The position numbers and the translations under genes are program-made. This document shows, in pieces, positions 40,946 to 49,232 of a stretch of DNA of 55,085 nt; the stretch's first letter is position 1; each line of letters begins with the position of its first letter. The stretch is from NCBI RefSeq assembly GCF_008929045.1, contig NZ_VFAH01000034.1, positions 1 through 55,085 on the forward strand. Reading direction: 5' to 3'. A model generated the notes under the pieces. It was not told the origin of the DNA, did not search any database, and saw nothing but the letters and a program-made list of their open reading frames with translations. This DNA comes from Noviherbaspirillum aerium (GTDB taxonomy: Bacteria > Pseudomonadota > Gammaproteobacteria > Burkholderiales > Burkholderiaceae_D).

Positions 40946-41638
40946 ATGATGACAACTGAAGCCACACTCACCATGGTAGACAACAGCGAACCCGCCGGCA
41001 CGAACGATTCACTGAAGTCGCCAATCTCCGCCGATGGCACGCCGGAACTTGGACGTGTCTACGAAGTGCCCGCCCGGCATGGACGTGCGGTGCGCCTCAA
41101 ACGTGGACAAACTATCAAGATCATCAACACCTATGGGACGCAGGTAGCGGACATGTGGGCCTTCAATGCGGGGCAGATGAGCGAGTTCATGTCGATGGAA
41201 CATCTACATGCCTGGATTGACCGGGTCAATCCCCGCCCGGGAGACCAGATGGTAAGCAACCACCGCCGTCCGATACTGACGTTCAAGACCGACACTTCGG
41301 TCGGTGTGCATGATACGCTGATCGCGCCCTGCGACATTTATCGCTACCGTACGCTCGGCGTCGAGGGATATCATGACAGCTGCGCCGACAACCTGCGTCT
41401 GGCGTTGAAGGCGATCGGCTTGCGCACGCGCGAGGTTCCGGGGTCGCTCAACCTCTGGATGAACATTCCTTTCGACGGCGAGGGCAAGATTCAATGGCTT
41501 CCAACCGTAAGCAAGCCGGGCGACTATGTCGAATTCGACGCAGAGATGGACTGCATTGTCGTCCTGTCAGCCTGTCCTCAGGATATCGTGGCAATCAACA
41601 GCAACAAACCATTGCCGGTGCATTTCTCGGTACACTGA
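40946..41638 (+). CDS. DUF1989 (urea carboxylase-associated family) protein
   Basis: A 230-residue protein with the DUF1989 features YEVPARHGRAVRLKRGQTIKIINTYGTQVADMWAFN, HDTLIAPCDIYRY and the conserved CADNLRLAL and NLWMNIP segments. It is related to proteins next to urea carboxylase genes and in amine and ureide degradation clusters. The precise reaction is unknown. AAGGAG at 40935-40940 favours ATG 40946, although ATG 40910, overlapping the previous stop, is also in frame. It is part of the ABC-M20-DUF1989 operon. Confidence 0.85.
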   Translation: MMTTEATLTMVDNSEPAGTNDSLKSPISADGTPELGRVYEVPARHGRAVRLKRGQTIKIINTYGTQVADMWAFNAGQMSEFMSMEHLHAWIDRVNPRPGDQMVSNHRRPILTFKTDTSVGVHDTLIAPCDIYRYRTLGVEGYHDSCADNLRLALKAIGLRTREVPGSLNLWMNIPFDGEGKIQWLPTVSKPGDYVEFDAEMDCIVVLSACPQDIVAINSNKPLPVHFSVH

Positions 41639-41698
41639 ACGACATTCGAATAAACCGGGCCGCCGCCGCAAGGCGCGCCGGCCATCTCACCGACAGAT

Positions 41699-42337
41699 AT
41701 GGCTCATCCACGTACCTCGATTGCCCCGCAAGGGGATGCTCCTGCGACCGAAAACCCTTCCGCGCCAACCAGGCTGGCGCTTGCCTTGGGCGCGCGCATA
41801 CGGCATGCCCGCATCTTGCGCGGATACACGCTCAAGTCGCTTGGCCAGGCTACCGACTGTACGGAAGGGATGCTGTCGAAGATAGAGCGCGGTCTGGCAT
41901 CGCCGTCACTGTCGCTACTGCACCGTATCGCCCAGGCCTTCCAGACCAACATCGCGGAGCTGACCAGCGTGGAAGAGATGAGGCACAGTCCCGTCGTGCG
42001 TGCCGGCGAGCGCCCTGTGGTCGAGTTCGGCGAGGAGGCGCTAGGAAGCAAGGGCATACGGCTTGAGCGCTTGGTGCCGCCGCAGCGGGGACAATTGCTG
42101 CAGGGCGATATCCATGTTTTGCCACCGGGTGCGAGTGCTGACGAACGCATTCAGCACCAGGGTGAGGAAATGGGTTATGTGTTGGAAGGGGCGTTGACCC
42201 TGACGGTGGACGATACTAATTATCTGCTACAGGCAGGCGACTCGTTCTACTTTGCCAGCGAGCAGCCGCACAGCTACAGCAATCCAGGCAGCGTCACCAC
42301 AAGGGTATTATGGATCAACTCACCGCCGACCTTCTGA
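41699..42337 (+). CDS. XRE-family regulator with cupin sensor domain
   Basis: A 212-residue protein: XRE helix-turn-helix at about residues 20-80 (ALGARIRHARILRGYTLKSL, then GMLSKIERGLASPSLSLLHRIAQAF) and a C-terminal cupin (HQGEEMGYVLEGALTLTVDDTNYLLQAGDSFYFASEQPHSYSNPG). Regulators of this type (PuuR-like) sense small metabolites and repress transport and degradation genes. It follows the DUF1989 gene by 60 bp in the same direction and probably controls this operon. Confidence 0.88.
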   Translation: MAHPRTSIAPQGDAPATENPSAPTRLALALGARIRHARILRGYTLKSLGQATDCTEGMLSKIERGLASPSLSLLHRIAQAFQTNIAELTSVEEMRHSPVVRAGERPVVEFGEEALGSKGIRLERLVPPQRGQLLQGDIHVLPPGASADERIQHQGEEMGYVLEGALTLTVDDTNYLLQAGDSFYFASEQPHSYSNPGSVTTRVLWINSPPTF

Positions 42338-42497
42338 TGCGATCGTCGTTGGCCAGTTAAAGAACGCCATGGACGAAATCCGGTCGGCAACAAGCAGTAA
42401 GTAGATGGGAATCGGGGCTCGTATGAAACTACCGGTGGTTTATTGAACTTGGTGGAAAAGGCAGAAAAGCGATGACATGGAGTATCAGGGCAGTATG

Positions 42498-42865
42498 TTG
42501 TGAGAATTCTGCAGCGCGCGGCGAAGTTTCGCGGTCTGCCGGGCGCCATTCGCACCGCTCAGGGTCCAGAGTTTACTGGCAAGATGCTGGACCAATGGGC
42601 ATATCAGAATGGTGTGCAGCTCAAACTAACCGAGCCAGGCAAACCAACGCATAACGCCTGCATTGCAAGCTTCAGCGGCCGGTACAGGGATGAATGCCTC
42701 AACGATCACTGGCTTACCAGCTTGGCGGAGGCACGCATTCGGATAGCCGCATGGCGGCGGGATTGCAATGAGCCCCGGCCGCACAGTACATTGAACTACC
42801 AGACCCCGGCAGATGATGAGCTTCGAGTCCGTTTTCTGACGCGTAGCTTACAATCTCCTCAGTGA
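42498..42865 (+). pseudogene. IS3-family orf B remnant, degenerate
   Basis: It reads GLPGAIRTAQGPEFTGKMLD, then LKLTEPGKPTHNACIASFSGRYRDECLNDHW and EARIRIAAWRRDCNEPRPHSTLNYQTPAD, the C-terminal half of an IS407-type transposase. The catalytic Asp (usual RTDNGPEF) is Ala and the Glu (usual NAYIESFNG) is Ala, so it cannot be active. No front part is present. Confidence 0.82.
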
Positions 42866-42889
42866 CTATTACATCGGAGGTGGCCCAGC

Positions 42890-43888
42890 ATGAATCTATC
42901 GCGCGTGGATCTTAACCTCTTCATTGTGTTTGAGGCGATCTTTGCGCTTGGCAGCATTACCGCTGCCGGACGCAAGCTGAATATTACGCAGTCGGCGGTA
43001 AGCCATGCACTTTCACGTTTGCGCACCTTGTTCGAGGATCCTCTATTCGAGCGCAGCAGCCGCGGCATGACGCCGACACCGCTCGCACGCATGCTGATCG
43101 TGGATGTTCGTAACGCGTTGCAAAGCATGGAATGCACTTTGCAGAAAACCGTACACTTCGACCTGTCGACGACCCAACGCCGTTTTACGATTGCCATGGG
43201 CGATCCCTTCGATGCGGTCCTGCTGCCCAAACTGATGGAACGCATCGGTCCAGTGGCGCCAGGCATAGAGATTGAATCGATCTACAGTGACCGTCGTCGA
43301 GTCGAGGCGGCATTGCTCGAAGGCTCACTGGACATGGCAATCGATGTACTGATCCCTACCAGTCCGGAGATTGGCCATGCAGCAGTGCTTTCCGAACCTC
43401 TTGTGATTCTTGCCTGCAAGGACCATCCCGACATCCGTGGCAGCGTCGACCTCGATACTTATCTAGGGCAAAAGCATATCCAGGTTTCGTCGCGTCGCCG
43501 GGGCCTAAGTATCGAAGACATTAGCTTGCGGCGAGCCGGGTTAACAAGACAAGTGCGTCTCCGCTGCCAGCATTATTCCGCCGCCGCCCACATTGTTAGC
43601 CGCACGCACATGCTGATGACGATGCCGCGCTGCTTTGCGGAATTGACGAACGATGCTTTGGGCAATCAGATGTTGGCAGCACCGTTTCCGTCTTTACGGC
43701 TGGAGTTGTTTCTTTACTGGCATGCGCGTAGTGACAAAGATGCCGCCGCACGATGGCTGCGGGACCAAATCCTTGCAGTTATATCAACATCTGTTTCCGG
43801 ACTTCCTTCATCAAGTAAAGAAGCCGGCATTCCTCAAGTAGCTCTTTCGGCGAAACTACCCTTAGGTGTAGCGTCCAAGACCTTATGA
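42890..43888 (+). CDS. LysR-family transcriptional regulator
   Basis: A 332-residue LysR-type protein. The N-terminal winged helix (about residues 6-66) is DLNLFIVFEAIFALGSITAAGRKLNITQSAVSHALSRLRTLFEDPLF. The ligand-binding domain follows (about 95-300). The N-terminal style (MNLSRVDLNLFIVFEAI) is that of the NodD/LinR subgroup. It has a strong GGAGGTGG leader. Unlike many LysR genes it is not divergent: the AMP-ligase gene follows in the same direction after 156 bp. The region between contains a palindrome that could be its operator. It is the likely regulator of the acyl-CoA-ligase/UGSC locus, by position only. Confidence 0.88.
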   Translation: MNLSRVDLNLFIVFEAIFALGSITAAGRKLNITQSAVSHALSRLRTLFEDPLFERSSRGMTPTPLARMLIVDVRNALQSMECTLQKTVHFDLSTTQRRFTIAMGDPFDAVLLPKLMERIGPVAPGIEIESIYSDRRRVEAALLEGSLDMAIDVLIPTSPEIGHAAVLSEPLVILACKDHPDIRGSVDLDTYLGQKHIQVSSRRRGLSIEDISLRRAGLTRQVRLRCQHYSAAAHIVSRTHMLMTMPRCFAELTNDALGNQMLAAPFPSLRLELFLYWHARSDKDAAARWLRDQILAVISTSVSGLPSSSKEAGIPQVALSAKLPLGVASKTL

Positions 43889-43899
43889 ATTGTATTCAT
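43885..43899 (+). promoter_or_regulatory. ATGAAT-TGT-ATTCAT palindrome, candidate LysR operator
   Basis: The 15-bp palindrome lies at the stop codon of the lysR gene and 146 bp upstream of the ligase gene. It has the T-N11-A spacing typical of LysR boxes. Confidence 0.4.
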
Positions 43900-44044
43900 A
43901 TCACTTCATATAGGAAAATCATTGGATTCAAGCCTCACAACGTTCTAAGCTTGTTCCCCAAGCGGAGCTGAAACTGCGGTCTTGCCTTGGTGCAATTAAA
44001 GTTGGTCGCGCCGTCTGAAGGTAAAACAAGGGGACAAAGTAACT

Positions 44045-45745
44045 ATGCAGGATTTACCTTGGTCAAAGGCATATCCGCCAGGCTTGCGATGGGACGCTGT
44101 TGTCGATACCCAGCCGGTGTGCCAAGTGCTGGACGATGCGGTACGGCAGGCTCCCCAGCACATTGCAATCGAATTCAACGGAAAGCAGCTTACTTACGCT
44201 GAGCTGCAGCAGTATGTTGCGCAAGCAGCCAAGGGGCTGCAGCTTCTTGGTATCCGGCCGGGTACCAAAGTCGGACTCTTCCTTCTCAATACTCCACATT
44301 ACGTCATCAGCTTCTTTGCTATCTTGCGCATCGGCGCGGTCGTGGTGAATTACTCGCCGCTTGATGCGGAAAAGGTTCTGGCACATAAGGTGGAAGACAG
44401 TGAAACCGACGTCATCATCACGCTTGATACCCCTGCACTTTATCCGGTAATGGACAAGCTGCTGGAGGTAACGCGACTGCAATACCTCGTTATCGGAAAT
44501 ATGGCCGAGATGTCCGCGTGGTCATCCGCGGGCGGCGATGCAGCATTGCATGAGGCGCCCTGCCAGATACAATGGACTGACCGGCATGTCCGGTATGCGG
44601 AACTGCTTGCCAATGACGGAGATTATGAATCGGTGGCCGTATGTGACCTGCAGGAAATCGCGGTTCTTCAATACACCGGCGGTACGACGGGCATGCCGAA
44701 AGGGGCAATGCTCACGCATTCCACGCTGACCGCAGCCTGCATGCAGGCCAGGCTGAATCTGGCGAGTGGAGGGACCGGTCTGGCATTTGGCAAGGAAACC
44801 TTTCTTGTGGTCCTGCCTTTGTTCCACATCTATGCATTGACGTTCAATCTTTTGCTTGGCATACACCTCGCCGCGAAACTGGTTATCCATGCAAGATTCG
44901 ACGTGCGTGCAGCCGTAACCGATCTGACCGAAAAAAGAGTCAGCGTTTTTTTCGGCGTTCCAACGATGTTTACCGCTGTCAACGGCCTCCCGGGTGTCGA
45001 GCATGCCGACTTCTCAAGTCTGAAACTTAGCAACTCCGGAGGGGCGCCGCTCCCGGTTGAAGTACACGAACGGTTTCAGCAACTGACAGGTTGTACGTTG
45101 CGGGAAGGCTGGGGCATGACGGAGGTGTGCGGCGTAGGGACTAACACGCCGCCGCAGCGGCCGCACAAAATTGGTTCCTGCGGTGTTCCGATGTGCGGCG
45201 TGACCATCAAGTTCGTCAGCGTCGACGATCCAGCAGTTCAGGTCGACTATGGCAAGCAGGGTGAGATATGTATTCGTGGTCCGAACGTGATGAAGGGGTA
45301 TTGGAAGAATCCCGAGGCAAGCGAATCTGCAATGACATCCGACGGATTCTTGCGTACCGGCGATGTCGGATATATGGATAACGAGGGCTTCTTGTGGATC
45401 GTCGATCGTATCAAGGACATGATGCTTGTCAGCGGCTTCAATGTCTATCCACGCAATATCGAAGAAGCTATCTATAAACATCCGTCGGTCGCCGAGGTCA
45501 TCGTGATCGGCGTGCATGATGAGTATCGCGGGCAAAGCCCCAAAGCCTATGTACGACTGAAAGAAGGTGCCGATGCAATTTCACTAGACGAGTTGAAGAC
45601 TTTCTTAAAGCCGTATCTCGGCAAGCATGAAATGATTCAGGCACTCGAACTGCGTTCCGAATTGCCAAAGACGGCCGTTGGCAAGCTGTCACGCAAGGAC
45701 TTGCACGATGAAGCTAAGCGCAAGGTACAGACAAATGACGGCTGA
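44045..45745 (+). CDS. AMP-forming acyl-CoA ligase (FadD / 4-coumarate-CoA ligase type)
   Basis: This 566-residue member of the ANL superfamily activates a carboxylic acid to an acyl-adenylate and then to the CoA thioester. Motifs present: P-loop YTGGTTGMPKGAMLTH (about 210-225), EGWGMTEV, the RTGDVGYMDNEGFLWIVDR hinge, and the C-terminal catalytic Lys region LPKTAVGKLSRKDL. The substrate cannot be fixed from sequence; medium or long-chain or aromatic acids are typical. It lies between the LysR regulator and the periplasmic binding protein, and is likely expressed with them. Confidence 0.88.
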   Translation: MQDLPWSKAYPPGLRWDAVVDTQPVCQVLDDAVRQAPQHIAIEFNGKQLTYAELQQYVAQAAKGLQLLGIRPGTKVGLFLLNTPHYVISFFAILRIGAVVVNYSPLDAEKVLAHKVEDSETDVIITLDTPALYPVMDKLLEVTRLQYLVIGNMAEMSAWSSAGGDAALHEAPCQIQWTDRHVRYAELLANDGDYESVAVCDLQEIAVLQYTGGTTGMPKGAMLTHSTLTAACMQARLNLASGGTGLAFGKETFLVVLPLFHIYALTFNLLLGIHLAAKLVIHARFDVRAAVTDLTEKRVSVFFGVPTMFTAVNGLPGVEHADFSSLKLSNSGGAPLPVEVHERFQQLTGCTLREGWGMTEVCGVGTNTPPQRPHKIGSCGVPMCGVTIKFVSVDDPAVQVDYGKQGEICIRGPNVMKGYWKNPEASESAMTSDGFLRTGDVGYMDNEGFLWIVDRIKDMMLVSGFNVYPRNIEEAIYKHPSVAEVIVIGVHDEYRGQSPKAYVRLKEGADAISLDELKTFLKPYLGKHEMIQALELRSELPKTAVGKLSRKDLHDEAKRKVQTNDG

Positions 45746-45846
45746 ATAGTGCTTCGGTCGGGCGGCGCATGCTGGTGATCTGCCATTTGCCGTCAATAGG
45801 CCCGGCACGATAAATACAACAACCCAACCAAACCGGAGACGATGAC

Positions 45847-47091
45847 ATGACTATTTCCTTACGCAGAATTTCACTTTCCTGTGTGACGGCTGCTGCATGC
45901 GCCACGCCGGCAGTCTATGCTGACAATGTAAAGATTGCCTTCATCGATCCGTTGTCAGGTGCCTTTGCGCCGCCTGGCCTCAATGCCTTGCATAGCTTGC
46001 AACTCATCGCTGGTATGGCAACCGAGCAAAAATGGGCCGGGCCGGGACATACCATCGAGGTCGTTGGGTTCGACAACAAGGGAAGTCCGCAGGAGTCGCT
46101 CAGCCAGTTCAAAACGATCGTGGACCAGGGTATCCGGTACATTGCGCAGGGTGCGGGGTCCGGCGTCGGGCTTGCCTTGCTGGACGCGGTGAATAAACAT
46201 AACGAGCGCAATCCCGGAAAGGAGATTGTCTATCTCGATTACGCTGCGCTCGATCCCGATATGACCAATAGCAAGTGCAGCTTCTGGCACTTCCGATTCG
46301 AACCGAATTCGGATATGCGCATGGAGGCGCTTACAACCTATATTGCAGCCAATCCGAATATCAAGAAGGTCTATGTCATCGGTCAGAATTATGCGCTTGG
46401 ACACCAGGTAAGCCGTGCGGCAAAGGATTACATCAAGCGCAAGCGCCCGGACATCCAGATCGTCGGCGACGACTTGCATCCTATCGCTACCGTAAAGGAC
46501 TTTTCTCCTTATGTGGCAAAGATCAAGGCGTCGGAAGCAGACGCCATTATTACCGGTAACTGGGGGGCCGATCTTGCGCTATTGATTCGCGCAGCCAAAG
46601 ACGCCAATCTGAAGTCGACTTTTTACACCTATACGGCCTACACGAGCGGCGTGCCTGTGGCTATGGGCAGTGCAGGGGAGGACCGCGTCAAGAACGTGAG
46701 TTACTGGAATGCGAACTCCGATCCGGCGGGACAACCTGTCGTCGACGCCATGAAGAAGAAATACAATGAAGACTACTGGCTCATGTCTAGTCACAGTGCG
46801 ATCGGCATGTTGGCCAAAGCGATCAAGGAAAGCGGGTCGACTGATCCGGTGAAGGTTGCTTTTGCGATGGAGGGCATGAAATTCAAAACCCTGAGCGGCG
46901 AGGTCGAGATGCGCAAGGCAGATCATCAGTTGCAGCAACCGATCTACATCAATACTTGGGTCAAGACAGATGGCAAGGAGGTGAAATACGATCAGGAAAA
47001 TACCGGTTATGGATGGAAGACCGAAAAGCGGATCGATGCCTACGTCGCGACTCAGCCGACTTCTTGCCAGATGAAACGCCCGTCGCGATAA
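45847..47091 (+). CDS. Periplasmic substrate-binding protein, branched-chain amino acid/amide type
   Basis: A 414-residue type I binding protein (LivJ-like). It begins MTISLRRISLSCVTAAACATPAVYADNVKIAFIDPLSG, a signal peptide with cleavage likely after VYA. It continues with the two-lobed fold (VVGFDNKGSPQESLSQFKTIVDQGIRYIAQGAGSG ... KVYVIGQNYALGHQVSRAAKDYI ... AIITGNWGADLALLIRAAKDA). It binds amino acids, amides or aromatic or aliphatic acids in the periplasm. No permease or ATPase of this transporter class is present in the window, so it is an orphan or works with a distant transporter. GGAG precedes the ATG. Confidence 0.87.
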   Translation: MTISLRRISLSCVTAAACATPAVYADNVKIAFIDPLSGAFAPPGLNALHSLQLIAGMATEQKWAGPGHTIEVVGFDNKGSPQESLSQFKTIVDQGIRYIAQGAGSGVGLALLDAVNKHNERNPGKEIVYLDYAALDPDMTNSKCSFWHFRFEPNSDMRMEALTTYIAANPNIKKVYVIGQNYALGHQVSRAAKDYIKRKRPDIQIVGDDLHPIATVKDFSPYVAKIKASEADAIITGNWGADLALLIRAAKDANLKSTFYTYTAYTSGVPVAMGSAGEDRVKNVSYWNANSDPAGQPVVDAMKKKYNEDYWLMSSHSAIGMLAKAIKESGSTDPVKVAFAMEGMKFKTLSGEVEMRKADHQLQQPIYINTWVKTDGKEVKYDQENTGYGWKTEKRIDAYVATQPTSCQMKRPSR

Positions 47092-47250
47092 AGTCCTCCG
47101 GCACACATACGGGTTGTCCTGGATGAAGAACAGATCCTGCTGGCAATAAAACAAGCTTGCGTCATCTGGGATAGTATCTTTATATGATTTGCCGAATGTA
47201 GATGTACGGCTTTCCAGGTGCTACAACGCTGACACAACACAAATTGAACG

Positions 47251-48687
47251 ATGACTACCATGCCAGACGGGTTGATTGTCATTGCCAAGCGCGAATGTCC
47301 TACTTGCGCATTGGTAGAGCCATTATTGCCGGCGCTCGCGGATTCGGGGGTCCCGCTGACAGTCTATGTACAGGACACGGACGACTATGCGCGCGACATG
47401 TCCAACGTCATCTATGACGAGACGCTCGAGCACTCATTTCGGTTGAATGTCGAAGTGGTGCCGACATTGATCCGTGTTGAAAACGGCGTAGAGGTCGAGC
47501 GTACTTACGGCTGGCATCGTGACGACTGGCGGCGCTTGAGTGGCAATGCCTCATTGGGAGAAACCTTGCCGGTACTCCGCCCTGGTTGTGGTTCCAAGAC
47601 ACTGGAACCTGGCATCGCGGAGTCGCTGGTGATTCGCTATGGCAGTCCCGGCTTCACCTCGCGCCCAATGGAGATCGCCGCATCGGAAGATCTTATCGAG
47701 ACATGTTACGAACGAGGCTGGACGGACGGACTGCCGGTGGTCCCACCGACCCGTGAACGTGTTCTGCGGATGCTGGCAGGCACGACGCGCCAGCCAAATG
47801 AAGTCATTGGCATCGTGCCTCCCGACCTGGCCGAATGCACTGTTGAAAAAGTGGCGATCAATGCTGTGATGGCGGGCTGCAAACCTGAATATCTGCCCAT
47901 CGTACTGGCCGCGGTGGAAGCAGCCCTTGTCGATGAATTTGGCATGCATGGCGTGCTTTGCACAACAATGTTTGCAGGACCGATGATCATCGTGAACGGG
48001 CCTGCTGCGAAAGCCGTCGGCATGAATTCGGGCGTCAATGCACTAGGTCAGGGAAATCGCGCCAATGCAACCATCGGTCGCGCACTTCAACTTGTCATTC
48101 GCAATATCGGCGGCGGACGCCCAGGCGAGCTGGATCGCGCAACCCTTGGCACACCTGGAAAATATACCTTCTGTTTCGCCGAAGCTGAAGATCCTGCATG
48201 GCAATCATTGTCTGTGGAACGCGGTTTTCCCGCAGAGTCGTCAACCGTCACCTTGTTTGCCGGCGAAGGCGTGCAAGGGATCGTCGACCAGAAATCACGT
48301 ACTCCCGAATCGCTCGCGCGCAGCTTTGCCCTTTGCCTGCGCTCTGTAGATCACCCGAAACTTGCTATGGCTGGCGACGCCGTACTGGTGGTGTCACCGG
48401 AACATTGCCGCGTCTTTACCGATGCCGGCTGGTCGAAAATCCGGCTGCGTGAAGAATTGGACCGATTGCTGACCGTGCCGGCCGATGACATGATCGTTGG
48501 TGCGGGCGGCATTGCGGAAGGCCTGCCGGCCGCCATGGCGGGTAGTATGGTGTCCAAATTCCGACCGGGCGGGCTGCTTATCGTTCGCGCCGGAGGGACC
48601 GCTGGTTTGTTTTCTGCCGTCATTGCTGGCTGGGCCGCATCCGGCCCTGTCGGCTCCACACCTGTTACAAAGGAGATTCTTTCATGA
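47251..48687 (+). CDS. Thioredoxin-domain protein partnered with the UGSC selenoprotein
   Basis: This 478-residue protein has an N-terminal thioredoxin-like domain (about residues 1-100) with a CPTC redox pair (AKRECPTCALVEPLLPAL) and cis-Pro strand (NVEVVPTLIRVENG). A large uncharacterised domain follows (about 130-470: CYERGWTDGLPVVPPTRERVL, EKVAINAVMAGCKPEYLPIVLAAVEA, NIGGGRPGELDRATLGTPGKYTF, AGDAVLVVSPEHCRVFTDAGW). No signal peptide is present. Its stop overlaps the UGSC start as ATGA, so the two are made in coupled fashion. I infer that the thioredoxin part donates or removes electrons from the Sec residue of the partner. The start is ATG 47251 or 47260; both have weak leaders. Confidence 0.72.
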   Translation: MTTMPDGLIVIAKRECPTCALVEPLLPALADSGVPLTVYVQDTDDYARDMSNVIYDETLEHSFRLNVEVVPTLIRVENGVEVERTYGWHRDDWRRLSGNASLGETLPVLRPGCGSKTLEPGIAESLVIRYGSPGFTSRPMEIAASEDLIETCYERGWTDGLPVVPPTRERVLRMLAGTTRQPNEVIGIVPPDLAECTVEKVAINAVMAGCKPEYLPIVLAAVEAALVDEFGMHGVLCTTMFAGPMIIVNGPAAKAVGMNSGVNALGQGNRANATIGRALQLVIRNIGGGRPGELDRATLGTPGKYTFCFAEAEDPAWQSLSVERGFPAESSTVTLFAGEGVQGIVDQKSRTPESLARSFALCLRSVDHPKLAMAGDAVLVVSPEHCRVFTDAGWSKIRLREELDRLLTVPADDMIVGAGGIAEGLPAAMAGSMVSKFRPGGLLIVRAGGTAGLFSAVIAGWAASGPVGSTPVTKEILS

Positions 48688-49208
48688 AAGAACCTACTAT
48701 CCTGCTCGATCCCACATCGGAACGGGCACCGGCGGTGCGACCGCTGCTTGCCCGACCTGCAAGTCTGGAAGGGCTTACCGTCGGCATACTGGACATTTCC
48801 AAGGCGCGCGGCAATGTATTCCTGGACCGCCTCGACGAACGGCTTGCCGCACAAGGCATTGCGGTCAAACGGTATCGCAAGCCGACGTTCACACGGGTGG
48901 CCCCAACTGCGCTCAAGCAGCAGATTGCCGCTGAATGCAATGTACTGATCGAAGGCCTGGCAGACTGAGGGTCTTGCACGTCGTGCTGTATGCATGACAT
49001 TGCAGACCTCGAAGGCCGAGGTATTCCTGGAGTAGCGATTGCGTCCACGGAGTTTCAACAAGCAGCTGCGTTGCAGTCAAAAGTGCTTGGGTTCGACCCG
49101 GCAATGGTCTTCGTACGCCATCCTATCCAGGACAGGACCGATGACGAATTGCGTGCGCTTGCCGACGAAGCATTCGAGCACATTTTGCGAGGCATCGCAG
49201 GGAAGTAA
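48684..49208 (+). CDS. UGSC-family selenoprotein (Sec at residue 95, in-frame UGA)
   Basis: The frame from ATG 48684 (AAAGGAG leader inside the upstream gene) encodes MKEPTILLDPTSERAPAV ... NVLIEGLAD. It then meets TGA (48966-48968) and continues GSCTSCCMHDIADLEGRG ... AFEHILRGIAGK to the TAA at 49208, 174 residues in all. The motif U-G-S-C defines a selenoprotein family known from earlier microbial surveys. Residues 98, 101 and 102 are additional cysteines close to the Sec. Directly after the UGA lies a SECIS-type hairpin, and selA, selB and selC follow, so read-through is very likely. It is probably a cytoplasmic redox enzyme or partner; its substrate is unknown. Standard annotation would split it at 48968. 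Confidence 0.93.
48966..49010 (+). promoter_or_regulatory. Bacterial SECIS element of the UGSC gene
   Basis: The hairpin starts at the UGA. The upper stem GTCGTGC (48980-48986) pairs over 7 bp (one G-T) with GCATGAC (48992-48998) around loop TGTAT, which has a G at its second position. The lower stem is GAGGGTCTTGCA with TGCAGACCTC, with bulged G and T. The loop begins 18 nt after the UGA, within the usual range for SelB recognition. Confidence 0.85.
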
Positions 49209-49232
49209 GGCGGACCGGAGAGGGGGCTTGGC

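Noticed and set aside
47251-48687. A second selenoprotein in the thioredoxin-domain protein
   Set aside because: The CxxC motif is encoded with TGC/TGT cysteine codons and the TGA at its end is not followed by a SECIS-type hairpin in frame.
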